A stretch of 64,000 bases of DNA from Membranipora membranacea (Eukaryota; Bryozoa; Gymnolaemata; Cheilostomatida; Membraniporidae). Location: contig OU612070.1 in assembly GCA_914767715.1 (NCBI GenBank), forward strand, positions 16,075,501-16,139,500. Direction: 5' to 3'. The translations under genes were made by a program, and so were the position numbers. Of the stretch, positions 52,245 to 63,423 are shown piece by piece (positions within the stretch are counted from its first letter, which is position 1; each line of letters starts with the position of its first letter). Below the pieces are notes generated by a model that saw nothing but the letters and a program-made list of their open reading frames with translations, was not told the origin of the DNA and did no database searches.

Positions 52245-52365
52245 GCTGAGGGGCTGGTGGGTTATATCTCAGCATTAGAGGCTCAGGTTCATATCCTGGC
52301 GAAGCCAGATATTTACCTACCAACTATTTTACTACTTAGTGGTTTAACTGTTCTGTCAATTGCCA
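52245..52365 (+). repeat. Second, more decayed SINE copy of the same family
   Basis: B-box-like CAGGTTCATATCC followed by 'ttttactacttagtggttta', matching the body of the copy at 52029. The A-box is decayed. Confidence 0.55.
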
Positions 52366-52429
52366 ATTGGCCATCCAGCATAAACTCAATGGACACAGGT
52401 TTATGTTCTATTCCGTTCCTCACAGATCC

Positions 52430-52612
52430 AGCCTGCCCTCTAACGTGTAAGCCTTGGAGGTCTCGGGTTCGAATCCCGCTGCAGTCTGCTGAGTACTGGG
52501 CTCAATTGACGCCCAAGGTGTGCACCGACCTGCCTGCAAAACTGAGAGCAACTTGGCGTCCTAAGGCACGTCCTGTATTTCTCAGTGTTCGGACAGAGAC
52601 AAAAGCTTGAGA
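52430..52612 (+). repeat. tRNA-like SINE of another family
   Basis: Strong B-box CGGGTTCGAATCCCG near 52468, with a GC-rich body (gggctcaattgacgccc). It extends a minus-strand open frame into meaningless sequence (DSNPRPPRLTR type). Confidence 0.5.
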
Positions 52613-52614
52613 TT

Positions 52615-52890
52615 TTAAACCACGTTTTTAACCCACATATAACCAAGCAGTCATCTTCACAGCTGCTCATGCACACAATGCTTTTCATTGTCAGAGAGAC
52701 AGGACAGGGGACTCTTCTAATGACATCTCCTGTGAGCGAGTAGATGATTATCTGCTTAGCAGGCCAATCTCCAACAGCAAACAGATTGTCATCAATGACT
52801 ACAATGCCCTGTTTATGACAAAACAGAGTTTGGTTTGCCCTAAAGAGGGACCCAACTCGCCCGAAATCCTGGTACTGAGAGTGTGACACA
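52615..52890 (-). other. Isolated coding-like fragment, beta-propeller (NHL-like) type
   Basis: Open frame after a tttactag acceptor: GIVVIDDNLFAVGDWPAKQI, then IYSLTGDVIRRV. This is the rhythm of NHL/propeller repeats (x-I-x-V-...-D...-I-x-V-y-s-x-x-G). About 90 residues, running into the SINE at 52612. No partner exon was found on either side, so it may be a relic of a TRIM/NHL-like gene. The family call is tentative. Confidence 0.35.
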
Positions 52891-53761
52891 TCCTAGTAAA
52901 GTAGAATACATCCTAGAGGTTAGGCCATGGGGGACCTCCTAATCGTGAGTGTGCAGCAAGCTGCCAGAAACTGAAACAGGCACTAATCAGCCATTGGCCA
53001 TGACACTTTGATCTTAGCCAATAGGCCGAGAAGCACGACTACCACGCGGGATATGGGATATGGAATTGTCAATGTTATTATGTCAATGTTCGGATGCCAA
53101 CTTTTCAAAGGGTGAACTAAAATAGTGTGCTATCATTCTAGCTAGAGGACATAACTACTGGAATAAAATCAAGCTAATAATAGCATTCAGTAAGTATGAA
53201 TTTTGGAATTGTTTCACTCTGATTTTCAATTCTGTCATTCCTTGTCAGTAATGCAAACAATGTGCTGATGAATTCTGCACATATTTGGTTTACAAAGTGT
53301 TTTGGTTTCTTATTCAGATAAGTTTGCAAGACTACCCTGTTCTATTTGACTGATCAATTGCGATTTTCTCTACTGTCTCTATCCTCATTGACTAGAAGAA
53401 AACCTTATTACTTGCTGTGTACTGTGACTTTGTTCACTCATCATCTGTTATCCCTCATCACGCGCTCTAAAACTCCATTCAACCTCATCTTATTATTTTG
53501 TTTTCCAAACACTCAACTTAACTCTACGAACTTCACACCTACCCAGACACGTAAGATTTGTGTATTACTTTTTTCATTCACCACTGTCTCTTTTACTCAA
53601 AATGTGCAAGTCAGCGGTCACGTTAACATACGCTGATATATCTTTCAACTTTTTGAATATCTAGATATCATCAACACCATATTTGAACAATGTTTTGTCA
53701 ATTTAGCAAGAGAGTTGGTGTTGTATTTTGATTTCTTATGATTAATATTACAGTTGCAGCG

Positions 53762-56399
53762 ATGTATGACTCCGGCCCACCTCAGGTATGGCTCATTGTA
53801 GTCTGGGTGTTTATCGGTATAATGGTCTTCTTGATCGCAAGTCTCATGTTCTTCTGGTGAGTTTGCTATTTTTCAGTTGTACTTTTAAATCAAAGTTATA
53901 AAATGTTCTGACCAGCTTACAACCAACAGATGCTTATTTAAATTTCTCAGTGACCTGGAATATGATAGGTGTCATAGTTTCTAAATTACCAACAGCATCA
54001 ATCATCATTTCGCAATGAACGTTTCTTGCATTGCTCTCTCTGGTAGCATTACTTTATAGTAAGTAGTTTGTAAAATGTTGTCTTCGCTTTCGACATGAGG
54101 GAATGACTCACTATCATAGTGAAGAAAATGAGTTAAGAAAAGAGTTTTAAAGTAAATGTATGCAGAAGAGTGCTGATTTCCCAAATTTGGTTTTAATGAA
54201 AGTTTGACTAGGCAACAGCCTCTCTTACATGAGTGACGATTTCTATTAGAATTTAACAAAAAGAGTGATAGATGTATCAGTAATACCCTATAGGAGTTTA
54301 ATTTAGCTAGAGTTAAATTTCGCTACTATGGTGAGTGAGTTAAATTTAAGAAAAACTAAATTTCGCTAGTAGGCTTAAATTAGCGAAAATTTAAAAAAAA
54401 AGTATAAGCTGGGATTCGAACCCAGGGCATAAACCTCCATCTAATTGCAAGGCAGACACTTAGACCACTACACCACACTGCCTTGCATGTGACGGAGAGG
54501 TGTATTCCTGTATAATTGTACATTGTTTATGAAACTGGGTGGTGCTTATTGCTTAGGAAGTAATTTCCGCTATCATACAATTTCGCTACCTAGGCAAAAA
54601 CGCGAAAAGCGAATCCTAATCCTAAATGCCCCGAAAACTAAACTCCTATAGGGTAGGTTTTACACTTTCAAGAAATTTATTCGTGTTGGGCCTGCTGGTG
54701 TTACCCAAAAATTGACTATTATATGGTTGCTTTCACTACTGTGTTGCTGTGTTTTGCAGGAAGACAATTCAAAGGTTGATGTTCAGATGGACGTCCAAAA
54801 GGCGCTCAGTAGTAGTACCACTTAATCATCCTAGGCCTAGCGATAGCATCATGAGAGCTTTCAGAGCTAACTCTCTGTTCCAGCCAGCCATTTCAAACAG
54901 GAGCAGATTGTCAACGCCAATCAAACCAGTGAGTATCTTCACTCTCACTGACCACAAAGACATCGATACTACGCGATTAGCATCTGTATCGCCGATCTTA
55001 AAAGTCAATTTAGTACGAGTACCTAACATGTGCCTATCCCTATTTATTGAAATTGTCCTCAGGTCGCCACACCGACTTTTTTTTGGTGGTACTCAAGCTC
55101 TGCGAATTGACTCTTTATTGATCAGAGATATACATGCAATAGTATATCAATTGATCAATGTGCTGATAGATAGAATAAAGCTCAACAGAATTAGCCTTAG
55201 TACCTTAGTATGATTAAAAACATATATCAAACTCTTGGTTGTGAAACTTGACTTGAAGACTTGATACCCGTTCCTTCCATCGGATTTCCATATTACAAAC
55301 TACGTTTATGGTAGTGTACCTTGTGAAAGAGCTGCATCTTAACTTATCTTAACTTATGCAGCGGTCTTTTAGAGACAAATCACAAATTTGAGGTAAAAGT
55401 TTGATCAAGTCTGTCCGTATTGGACCTGTTCCCCCATTACTCAACCAGCTTAATAGTGGGAGCAACTCTGAATGCAATCAAATTAGATCAATCTTTATGA
55501 CTGTCACACTGTGTCATCAGCCAGACTGTTTTAAAAATAATGTTATTGGTTTGACAGCCATCAAACATTGACCTGGAGTCAGGGGAGCTGATTCCAGCTC
55601 AATGGCCAATTCAGTGAGTATTGGTATGCGAGCTGCTGCTTTCGTTGCTTATGTCGCTTATGCTTAGGTCTGTATTATTCACAAAGCCAAGAAAATCTGC
55701 CTAACTATCCTATGGGTCACTTCATCAACGAGCTCTTTTAAAATATGGTGATATGATGTGTTTTCAATATTTCAGCCCTGCTCAATACAAAATGAACATA
55801 TGGAGATATGATCCTATGATGAGAAAGGTATCAATTAACGAGAATGAGGAAGCTGAATATGGTATGTTTTTGCAGAAACGCTCCACAAAAAATTGTTTCA
55901 GGGAAAAGAAAATGATGCTCAATCTTCTGCCCTCAGTGTAAAGCCAGTTTGTGCGTTCGCTCCTATTCTTATCAAGATTTTATGTTACAAACCTGCCAAA
56001 GTTTTGAAGAATTAACCCCTTTCCCATAATTCAATATCACACTCTTAACCCAATGAGATCGCGTCAATGCTATGTAGAGAAGTTTGGTTTGATCTTCCTT
56101 GTCGTATTGGATGTGATCTAGAACAAGTTTGTTCCCTCTGTGGTGGCAGAGGGTACAAACTTGTCTCCTTAATATTGTCACAAAATATACTTGTCACAAA
56201 ATAAATTAATTTATTGATTATTATCCAACAAGAGTATATCTGTGCTCAGATTTTTACCCTGAGGATCACGACAGTTATTGTCTCTTTAGTCCTTTCGAAA
56301 GTTCACGCTCCAAACATCTTCCCAAAGAGGGTGCGAGTTAAAAGGAAAAGGAAAAACATGCACGACTCCATCACACCAATGCCTCCTGTGGACATCTGA
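53762..56399 (+). CDS. Unrecognised single-pass membrane protein, 171 aa
   Basis: Exons 53762-53856, 54760-54928, 55558-55613, 55776-55861 and 56290-56399 (TGA) have GT-AG borders and matching phases, 516 bases in all. The N-terminus MYDSGPPQ is followed at once by a hydrophobic span of about 24 residues (VWLIVVWVFIGIMVFLIASL plus MFFW). The basic segment after it (FRWTSKRRS) would place the long C-terminal part in the cytosol by the positive-inside rule. That part has phosphorylatable Ser/Thr, an acidic stretch (NENEEAEYG) and a very basic end (FPKRVRVKRKRKNM). I recognise no domain. An upstream coding exon cannot be excluded, but the ATG directly before the membrane span is the simplest start. 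Similar exon fragments occur inverted at 58120-58510. Confidence 0.65.
54285..54654. mobile_element. 370-bp inverted-repeat element carrying a tRNA-like core
   Basis: Ends are exact 16-base inverted repeats: accctataggagttta at 54285 and taaactcctatagggt ending at 54654. The middle (about 54410-54486) reads as tRNA-like on the minus strand, with GTGGTGTAGTGGTCTAAGTG (A-box) and GGGTTCGAATCCC (B-box) and a good T-stem. Recurrent atttcgct/agcgaaat motifs fill the arms. Lies in intron 1 of the membrane-protein gene. Confidence 0.7.
55402..55500. repeat. Short hairpin element, family copy 4
   Basis: Decayed copy: 'gatcaagtctgtccgtattg' against 'caatcaaattagatc', inner 'gttcccccatta / tagtgggagcaac'. 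In intron 2 of the membrane-protein gene. A possibly related palindrome is at about 56112-56165 (aacaagtttgttccctc / gagggtacaaacttgt). Confidence 0.4.
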
Positions 56400-59300
56400 C
56401 TGAGATATTACTCCACCACAGTAAGCAGCTTTGACCAAGATTCCTTGGTACACACACCACGAGATTATCTGCCCCTGCTACGGCTGTGTTTACATTTAGG
56501 TAACAGATTTTCTTTGTCTTTGTCTTTTGTTATATCACCGTCGGGCGTTGATGCTCCTCTATAGTGATTTACAGCTTGATTCAAGAAAGCGCCTGATTCC
56601 CTTATTTTCATTTTTTGGGACAATTAATATTTTCTCCTTGCAATGATGTACTGTTACACTTTAGTATAAGGATAAGGTAACTCCCATCACTGTTGTGTTG
56701 AGTGTTAACATAACTAACTCCTTGGAGTGATAGACCTTTACTCATCTTCACAAAGTTAGAGTAACATGCACTACTGTTGTGTTGTGTGTTGACTCAACGC
56801 ACTCTTTGGAATGATAGACTTTTACTTCTCTTCACAAGGTTAAGGTAACTCACACTACTGCGTTTTGTGCAGTTGAGGTCTAGAGTTCTGATCTTGAATT
56901 CAACTATTGTCTTCCTTTCTTCTTCAGACTTCATCTCATAAACAAATTTCCGGACTTTTTGCTGGTTGTTGAGAGCTTCAACTTAAGGTGAACATGGATA
57001 TGAGACATGAGACATCAATGAGACAGGTATTGCTATATGTTCTTTAAATTTTAACCGATTTTCTTCAGATGAATTTTCAATTTTCAATGACTAACTGCCA
57101 GATTAAACAGTGTATTTATTTTCAATAACAGGAAGTAATCACACAATTCGCTAAGACAAAAAGTTCTCTGACTTTATAAAAAGGCAATTCCGATGTCCCA
57201 GCTCACTCTTTTTGGCCGCAGCTTTCATGTTGTGTATATACCCTTTTCATACAGCATGAATCTAGAAGAATCACAGCCGGTTAACACACGGAGAATGTGA
57301 AGGGACGAAAAAACGAGAAGAGGCAACTACGGCCTGCAGAAATTGGGTAATTACTGGTAAATATTTGTCCTGTGTATGTTTTAGCTATACATTACTCAGC
57401 CACATCGAAATTAAAAGGGCCCAAAAAATGTACACTTGCCATTAGCTATGAAGCATTATGATTGTGGCTAAATATACCCTTGTGATATGTTTGTTCCACC
57501 TTGTTCACACCACGATGTCAACACTACAACGAATAATACTTATCAATCCACACATATACATTGAAGATTATACATATACATTGAGACACATACACAGAAA
57601 AGGATGACAACTATTTTAGGTTTTGTTCGCCTCAGTAAATACCTGGCTGGTCTCACCACTTTAAAAACATTATCAGCAAAACTTGAGAGTATTTATCATT
57701 ATGTATTTCAGGGGTCATCGTTAGTCTGCCAAAAAATTTTTGCTTTGTTAGTCAAGTCTTAAACGGACCTGTTCCGATACTCTTGGCGAATTCAAGGAAG
57801 TGACAGAGCACTTGCAACACGATAGCAGAACAATGACCTGAATCCCCTCCATCAAGCAGTGCAGCTAGGTATAATTTCTATAGTCCCTAGCAATGTCTTC
57901 AAAATTTTCGGATGAAGTCTTTAGCCTTGAGTTGTATGAGTCAACATGGTTACATCTGCCATGAACTACATGGTTGGCCTCTTTGATTTCAATGACCTAG
58001 CCTCATTTTCCATCGACTTTTATTAAGCAAACAGTACGGTCTCTGATGTTGAACACATTGTCGTAAAAAATGTAATAATATAAATAACATAATTAATTAA
58101 AAAAGCTATAAAAATTTAATTATTCTTTTGAAATTGTGCAGTCCCTCTCTTCGTGCTCATTTACTGAAACTTTTTTCATCAACGACCTTATATAAGCAAA
58201 TATGAAAGTCTCTGATGTTGAATGTGTTGTCGTAAATATTATGGTATCATTAATAACGTAATTGTTTCTTAATAGCATTAAAAAACTCATATCAAATAAT
58301 AGACCCTGCTGCTTAATGCGTGAATTCATTTTTTAATTTTTTGAAATTTAATTTTATTGAAACCCTTCCATCATCAGCCCTTTGTGCGATCAGGACAGCC
58401 TCTGATATTGGACATGTTGTCCTTGGTTCTTCTTTTTTAGTGTCTTAACTCGCACCTTCTTCGAGAATATATTTGGAGTCACGAACATGCTAGCTGTTTT
58501 TGTTTTCCAATTGTAAATACAGAAAAAAATACATTCTTCAAATTAAACGTAGTGATAATAATATAAACACTAATTATAGAAGCATAAATATAATAATAAA
58601 TAATTAAATAATGATATAATATAATAAGATTAATGTACATATTATGAGAATACATCATTGTCCATAGCGCATTCTTGTAATAATAAATATTTATCTTATT
58701 ATTTTTCTAAGTGTCAAAAAGTTCTTTAAATAAAGCGCAACTGTCTGAATGTAGGAAGTTTTTTCGTTTCTAACCTCTCAGTCAGTTCAATACTTTCCAT
58801 TATCATTGCTTGGAATGAATTTTCTGCCAAATAAAGTTTATATAGTTATCAACATGACTGTTTGTTACCAATGACTGATTCTCAGCCTATTTTTCCTTTA
58901 GTCCTAAACCTTTGCTTGTACTTCAAAATATGGCTGATTAGTTCTGCACATTGGCATTTGGCTGTCAGCGTTTCCGCGTCGGCTGTTTGACCTAAGTGCT
59001 CTAATGAAAATGGATATAATTACGGATGTCCGGTTGCAACCATCCTAATTGGATGGATTTGTCACATTGACCAGGGAGTTACCTCTAGCTGGACGATCTG
59101 CTTCTGTTAAATCCAATACACGTCTGTATGATCTGTTGCCTAACACATTCTTCACTTGTGTATGTGAATATGACAACCAGTTTCGTGTGTCATGTGCCTG
59201 ACGCTTATGTTGCACCATATAAGTCACTTACTACTAAATTTTGTAAATCATTGGAGTTTCACTTTCACTCATCAGCAAGGCTGCCAATCTGTCTGGCAGC

Positions 59301-60788
59301 GGCTTGCTCTCTCATTATCTGAGTGCATCCGATGGAGATGATCCTAATGTCTGGAAAGAAAACTACTATTCAAATAATTTCATCATTGGATGCAATGAAC
59401 AAATACCAAAAGGGCTGAGCGAGTTATTGTTTGATTCTATCAACTAGGATCTACATGAGGCAACAAATTGAGCTAAGACCCTTTGCGGGCATATGATGTA
59501 TCATTGTAATCCTTTTTTATATACTACGATTGCATATGATATCAAATAGCAAAGAGTTATGCCCACTTTGATGTTGGGAAGACAACTCAGGAACACAATG
59601 TGTCAAAAACGGCCCCCATGTACCCAAAATCAGAAATATGACAATTTACAATGCTTCTATCGGTGACGCATCAGAATTATAGGCTTGTTATTTTTAAGTC
59701 TAGCAGATGCTTCACAATGGAGTTAAGCATATAGAGCAATTAATAACCAACTTTGATTTGATCTGATCATTCAAAGGAAAAGATAGACCAAAAATGTCTA
59801 TATAAAAGCCTGATAAGCCTGTATCATTGGTTGAGCCTATATGTTGGTTAATCCTTACCATGCTAGCATTGTTGCAGACTGCTAATAACTAATATCATTG
59901 TACCCATAGCTCAAAAACTGCAGATAGAATGTCCAACTGCTAGTTATCTGTTTCAAGATTTTGCAAGTAAAATATTGAGTACCCATCCGGTATATTTTTA
60001 TAGGGGTACAAGACATACCCAGGATACATTGCAGCCATGGATAGGTGGTCATCTGTTGGCAAAGATTGGCAAAAGATTGTAAGAGATCACCTACCCTACC
60101 CAATAGAGAAACCACATTAGAGAAAGTTCTCCTTCTTTTCACATGATTGAATTATCAACATTCAGGCTAGTTAAGTCCATCTTAATTTAATATAAACTTC
60201 ATCATGGCGCTGTTTTTCTTTTCGATAAAATCAAATTACTACTTTTGCTGTGACTAGGAAAAGAATAACTTCAATCCACTTTCCAGGAAGAAGGATGCAT
60301 CATTGGTGTACAGATTTTTTTAAATCCTCGCTGCAAATATCCGTTATATTTAATGGCAATTGTCTTATCTTCATTTACATATATTTTAAGGCCGACTGAG
60401 AGAACTGTTGATGATTTTTGGTTAATGCTCTGGGAGCTGAACCAAAGTAGCATTGTGATTATCACAAAAGTGGTCGAGCTCTCAAGGGCAAGTATTTTTT
60501 TATGAGGTGATTTAAACTGCTATTATCAAGATGCTATGGCAGGTAGCATGCAATCGGTCCCTTATGATCCTGCATAGATCCCAAAATTTGTGTTTCAATT
60601 TTTGTGAGTGGAGTTACCTTAATCATACTGATTAGCTGCAAATGAATGTGAACTTGTTAGTCGTGATTCGTAACTCGTGAAGGCAGTTGAAAGTCATACA
60701 ATCCAGTCTCTTTGTACATTTTTATACAGTTATCTTGAAGTCTCTAACTATATCAAGCTGTCATCTCTTACATATGAAATGTTATTAG
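56400..60788. other. Gene-poor stretch, degraded copies only
   Basis: AT-rich sequence with the inverted exon relics at 58000-58510 and no complete gene I can support. Open frames near 59045-59227 (minus), 59882-60142 (minus) and 60271-60465 (minus) show no recognisable domain. Confidence 0.4.
58000..58510 (-). pseudogene. Inverted, rearranged relics of the membrane-protein exons
   Basis: On the minus strand about 58495-58440 reads TPNIFSKKVRVK, against APNIFPKRVRVK in the last exon at 56290-56399, with the DNA also alike around 'ggtgcgagttaa'. About 58220-58140 reads LMKKVSVNEHEERD, against MMRKVSINENEEAE in exon 55776-55861. The segment before that (cgacaacacattcaacatcagagac) occurs three times, near 58070, 58230 and 58425, as a loose tandem repeat, two copies with stops. 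Exon order is reversed relative to the gene, so this is a rearranged duplicate, not a second working gene. Confidence 0.5.
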
Positions 60789-61414
60789 TACTGGCCTGTT
60801 AATATAAATACACCGATGAGTTTTGGCGAAATCAACGTCACAGTAACTAATTGTGAGGAATGGGCTGACTATACAGTCAGAACTGTTCATTATATCAATG
60901 TAATGTGCCTATGTATTTCATATATATCAGTTTATTGAATAGATTTGTATGTTGAAGAACTAATTACGCCTGAGGGTGCTGGAACAATGAAATGAAATGC
61001 ATCCACAGTGATACCCGATCCAACCACTCCTGCATGACAAATTTTCTGGCAGTGAAAATCAGGAATGCAATCCATTTGGGCCATCTTACATATCCTATAA
61101 TGATAGTTTTATTGCGCATATTGGGACTCCAGTGAGGCACTAAGTGTGTTCTCCCCAGCGGTAGCTTGATGAAAAAGGATTTTCCAACCATGAAGCTGTG
61201 ACATCCTGGCTGGGAACTGTATGAACAAATCACATTATTGATATTTCCCATTTCTCTACATGATGGTGAGACGAGAACCATCAAGGATTTCTTCTTCCTG
61301 TTTTGGCCTGATCACGGAGTGCCTCACTCAGGACCCAGGATCTTACATATCCTTCTATAACAGAATCCAGACCAGCATCGCGCGACTTGCTACTCCCTTA
61401 CTTGTACACTGCAG
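60789..61414 (+). pseudogene. Protein tyrosine phosphatase exons, frameshifted
   Basis: Exon 60789-60899 (tattag acceptor, gtaatg donor, phase 0) opens with YWP and continues FGEINVTVTNCEEWADYTVR, the classical segment after KCxxYWP. Exon 61271-61414 begins TRTIKDFFFLFWPDHGVPHS, containing the WPD-loop motif whose Asp is the general acid. It ends LLVHC, the start of the HCSAGxGR P-loop, with a gtaaaa donor inside the Ser codon. Between them the frame changes by one base near 61337-61341 (GPR, then SYISFYNRIQTS), so the exon as written cannot encode a whole domain. Either a pseudogene or a sequence error. No exon with the rest of the P-loop was found downstream in the window. Confidence 0.65.
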
Positions 61415-62297
61415 GTAAAACTGTTAAGTTTTTCTCAGGTTGAATATCATAATTGTGGCTGAAATGTTATACAACGAAGCAAACCAACATTTAGCTAAAC
61501 GTGAAAGTACTCAGTATTATATGTGAGTTAATATTTGTTTCTCACACATACAAATTTTCACAAAAAAGGGTTAGTATAACTATCTCGCCCAAAGATAGCA
61601 AGTAATTCAACTTACTTATAGAGGTAGGGAAAATAGAAAATCATAAATGCAGATAGGCATTGAGAAATACTTGATGGAAATAATGAATTTACTTTCTCAT
61701 CCATAAAAGCTGGCAGGCAGGCATCGACCAACATTCAGATGATTATGGACGGATAAAGAATAGTATCTTAGCCTGTGAATTTTTTATTTTACGTGATATC
61801 ATATGAGTTTTGTTAGGGTGCATATCTGTATTGGAATGGGACTGGATCGTAGACTGTCAACAGTAAATGAGCTTTGCAGCAAATCATTTTAATTGTAACA
61901 AGTTATTGATCCAATATGGGTTTGATAATCCGCATCCACAATAATAATATGTTAATACAAGGTACAGTTTTACGTCTATATAACCTCTCCCTTTTATATA
62001 GACGGAGTGATGGCAGGCTAAACTAACAAGATCGCCATCTGAGCCAACACTGATTTAACCTAGGAAAATTGTACACAAAAAGATTAGTCTAGTCTAGAAT
62101 AGCTAGAAATAAAAGAAAGCTGTACTGTTGGTTACAAAAGAAGGCAGGATAATTAAGTGTCACTTTGAACAAATTTCTATATTCATCAACAGTCATTATC
62201 TTTCATACTTGTCAGGGCATACTGAAACAATATCCTAATTAGCAGGGGCGTCATCTAAAAAAGAGTTCTATGATTACTGCTTTTTACTGAAAGTTAC

Positions 62298-62358
62298 CAT
62301 AGTCTGAGAACTGCTCTACATATTCCTTCAGTACTTGGTAGATGAGAGCATACTGAGC
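62298..62358 (-). CDS. Probable PTP C-terminal helix exon, minus strand
   Basis: A 61-base exon bounded by ttttatag and gtaact reads AQYALIYQVLKEYVEQFSDY plus one base. It resembles the QYxFIYxALLEY helix that ends classical PTP catalytic domains. It faces opposite to the WPD-loop exon at 61271, so it belongs to another gene copy or a rearranged piece. Upstream catalytic exons would lie right of the window or were not found. Confidence 0.4.
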
Positions 62359-62404
62359 CTATAAAACAAACAAAGTCTATCACATGTTGCTTTTGACGTA
62401 AATC

Positions 62405-62507
62405 GTGTTTGATTGAATTTGCCTGCATTTTGGTTCACTTTGAATTCGCCAGCAAAAGCCGTCGGGAGTAATTCCAAATACAGGCAAATTTGATCATCCT
62501 TGATCCA
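62405..62507. repeat. Short hairpin element, family copy 5
   Basis: 'gattgaatttgcctgcatttt' pairs with 'aatacaggcaaatttgatc', matching the arms of copies at 11826 and 15105. Confidence 0.55.
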
Positions 62508-62516
62508 ATCTTGAAT

Positions 62517-63423
62517 CTTAATGTAGAGACACGGGGGTCAGCAAATATTGACTTTCTATACACCATTGGAAAGCTGTCGAGCTACTTATCGTTAATAGCT
62601 CATCAAAAATATGATTGGATGGCGTTGCGTTGTTTGATCGGAGAAATGAAGCCGAAAAGGTTTTCAGTTTTCCCCGAATTGCGCACCACAGAATGCCTAA
62701 AAACCCCTTCAAAAGCCCCTTAAATTGGCTGTTTTGGGCATTCTGTTGTGCGCAATTTGGAGAAAAATAATATATAGGTCATATTACATAATAGATATTC
62801 TGTTGTCATTTCCTGTTTGCACTAGGCTTAATCAAAGTGGCTTAGTATGTGAGAATTTTCAAAAAAAAAATTGTCTTGCCTTAGTGCTGGTCCTATTGAC
62901 AGCATGTTTGACGTTTTGGAAAAATGAGGCAAAATGTATCTACCTTTGATGGTCTTGACTTGACTGATCTTGATACATTTGTTATACTACTGAAATTTGG
63001 GATGTGTGTCATTTAAACAGCAATTCAGTGGAAAAAAAGCAAAAACATTTGCACTCATTCATTTGAACTGTCTCAAATCGGTGCTAAAATTTCACATTAT
63101 ATCATCAAATTTAAAAAACCACACGCAATATGACGTGACGTAAAAAGCCAATTTGGGCTCATCAAATATTATTTTCAACCAAGGATTAAGATTAATTATG
63201 TCTCAAAGAATAAATGTAACCTGTTTTGAAATTTCTAGCAATCAATTTCGCGCACCCATCCACTTTGCTAAAAACAGCCTTTTCGGCCTCATTTCTCCGA
63301 TAAAATGACACAACGTCATCCACTCACATTTTTGATGAGCTATTAACAATCAGTAGCTCAGCAGCTTTCCAACGATGTATAGAAAGTCCATATTTGCTGA
63401 CCCCCTTGTCTCTACCTTAATGT
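62517..63423. mobile_element. ~0.9-kb DNA element with ~150-bp inverted repeats
   Basis: Left arm 62517-62668 (gggtcagcaaatattgac, tagctcatcaaaaat, gagaaatgaagccgaaaagg) recurs reverse-complemented at 63277-63423 with few mismatches. A second, internal inverted pair, 'gcgcaccacagaatgcc' with 'ggcattctgttgtgcgc', lies at about 62681-62755. No transposase frame inside, so a non-autonomous element. Confidence 0.7.

Larger units (their letters stand above)
51165..53761. other. Intergenic region, acylphosphatase to membrane-protein gene
   Basis: Divergent spacing between the two start codons. It holds the tRNA-derived repeat cluster and the propeller-like fragment listed separately. I see no other gene. 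A short MNSSLMTPNC frame ending at a gtgagt (about 51450, minus) could be an upstream exon but has no support. Confidence 0.4.

Noticed and set aside
54410-54486. A functional tRNA gene on the minus strand
   Set aside because: The T-arm is good but the acceptor ends do not pair and the anticodon arm is poor. It sits inside an inverted-repeat element, so it is tRNA-derived only.
59045-59227. 60-codon minus-strand frame (RQAHDTRNWLSYSHTQ...)
   Set aside because: No domain recognised, no splice partners, and repeat origin cannot be excluded.
60271-60465. Minus-strand frame with GLKIYVNEDKT, reminiscent of reverse transcriptase
   Set aside because: Too short; no YxDD box or other RT motif nearby.
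61000-61060. NAS...FW reading as an additional PTP motif
   Set aside because: It contains stops, and in real PTPs this motif precedes KCxxYWP, whereas here it follows it; probably chance.
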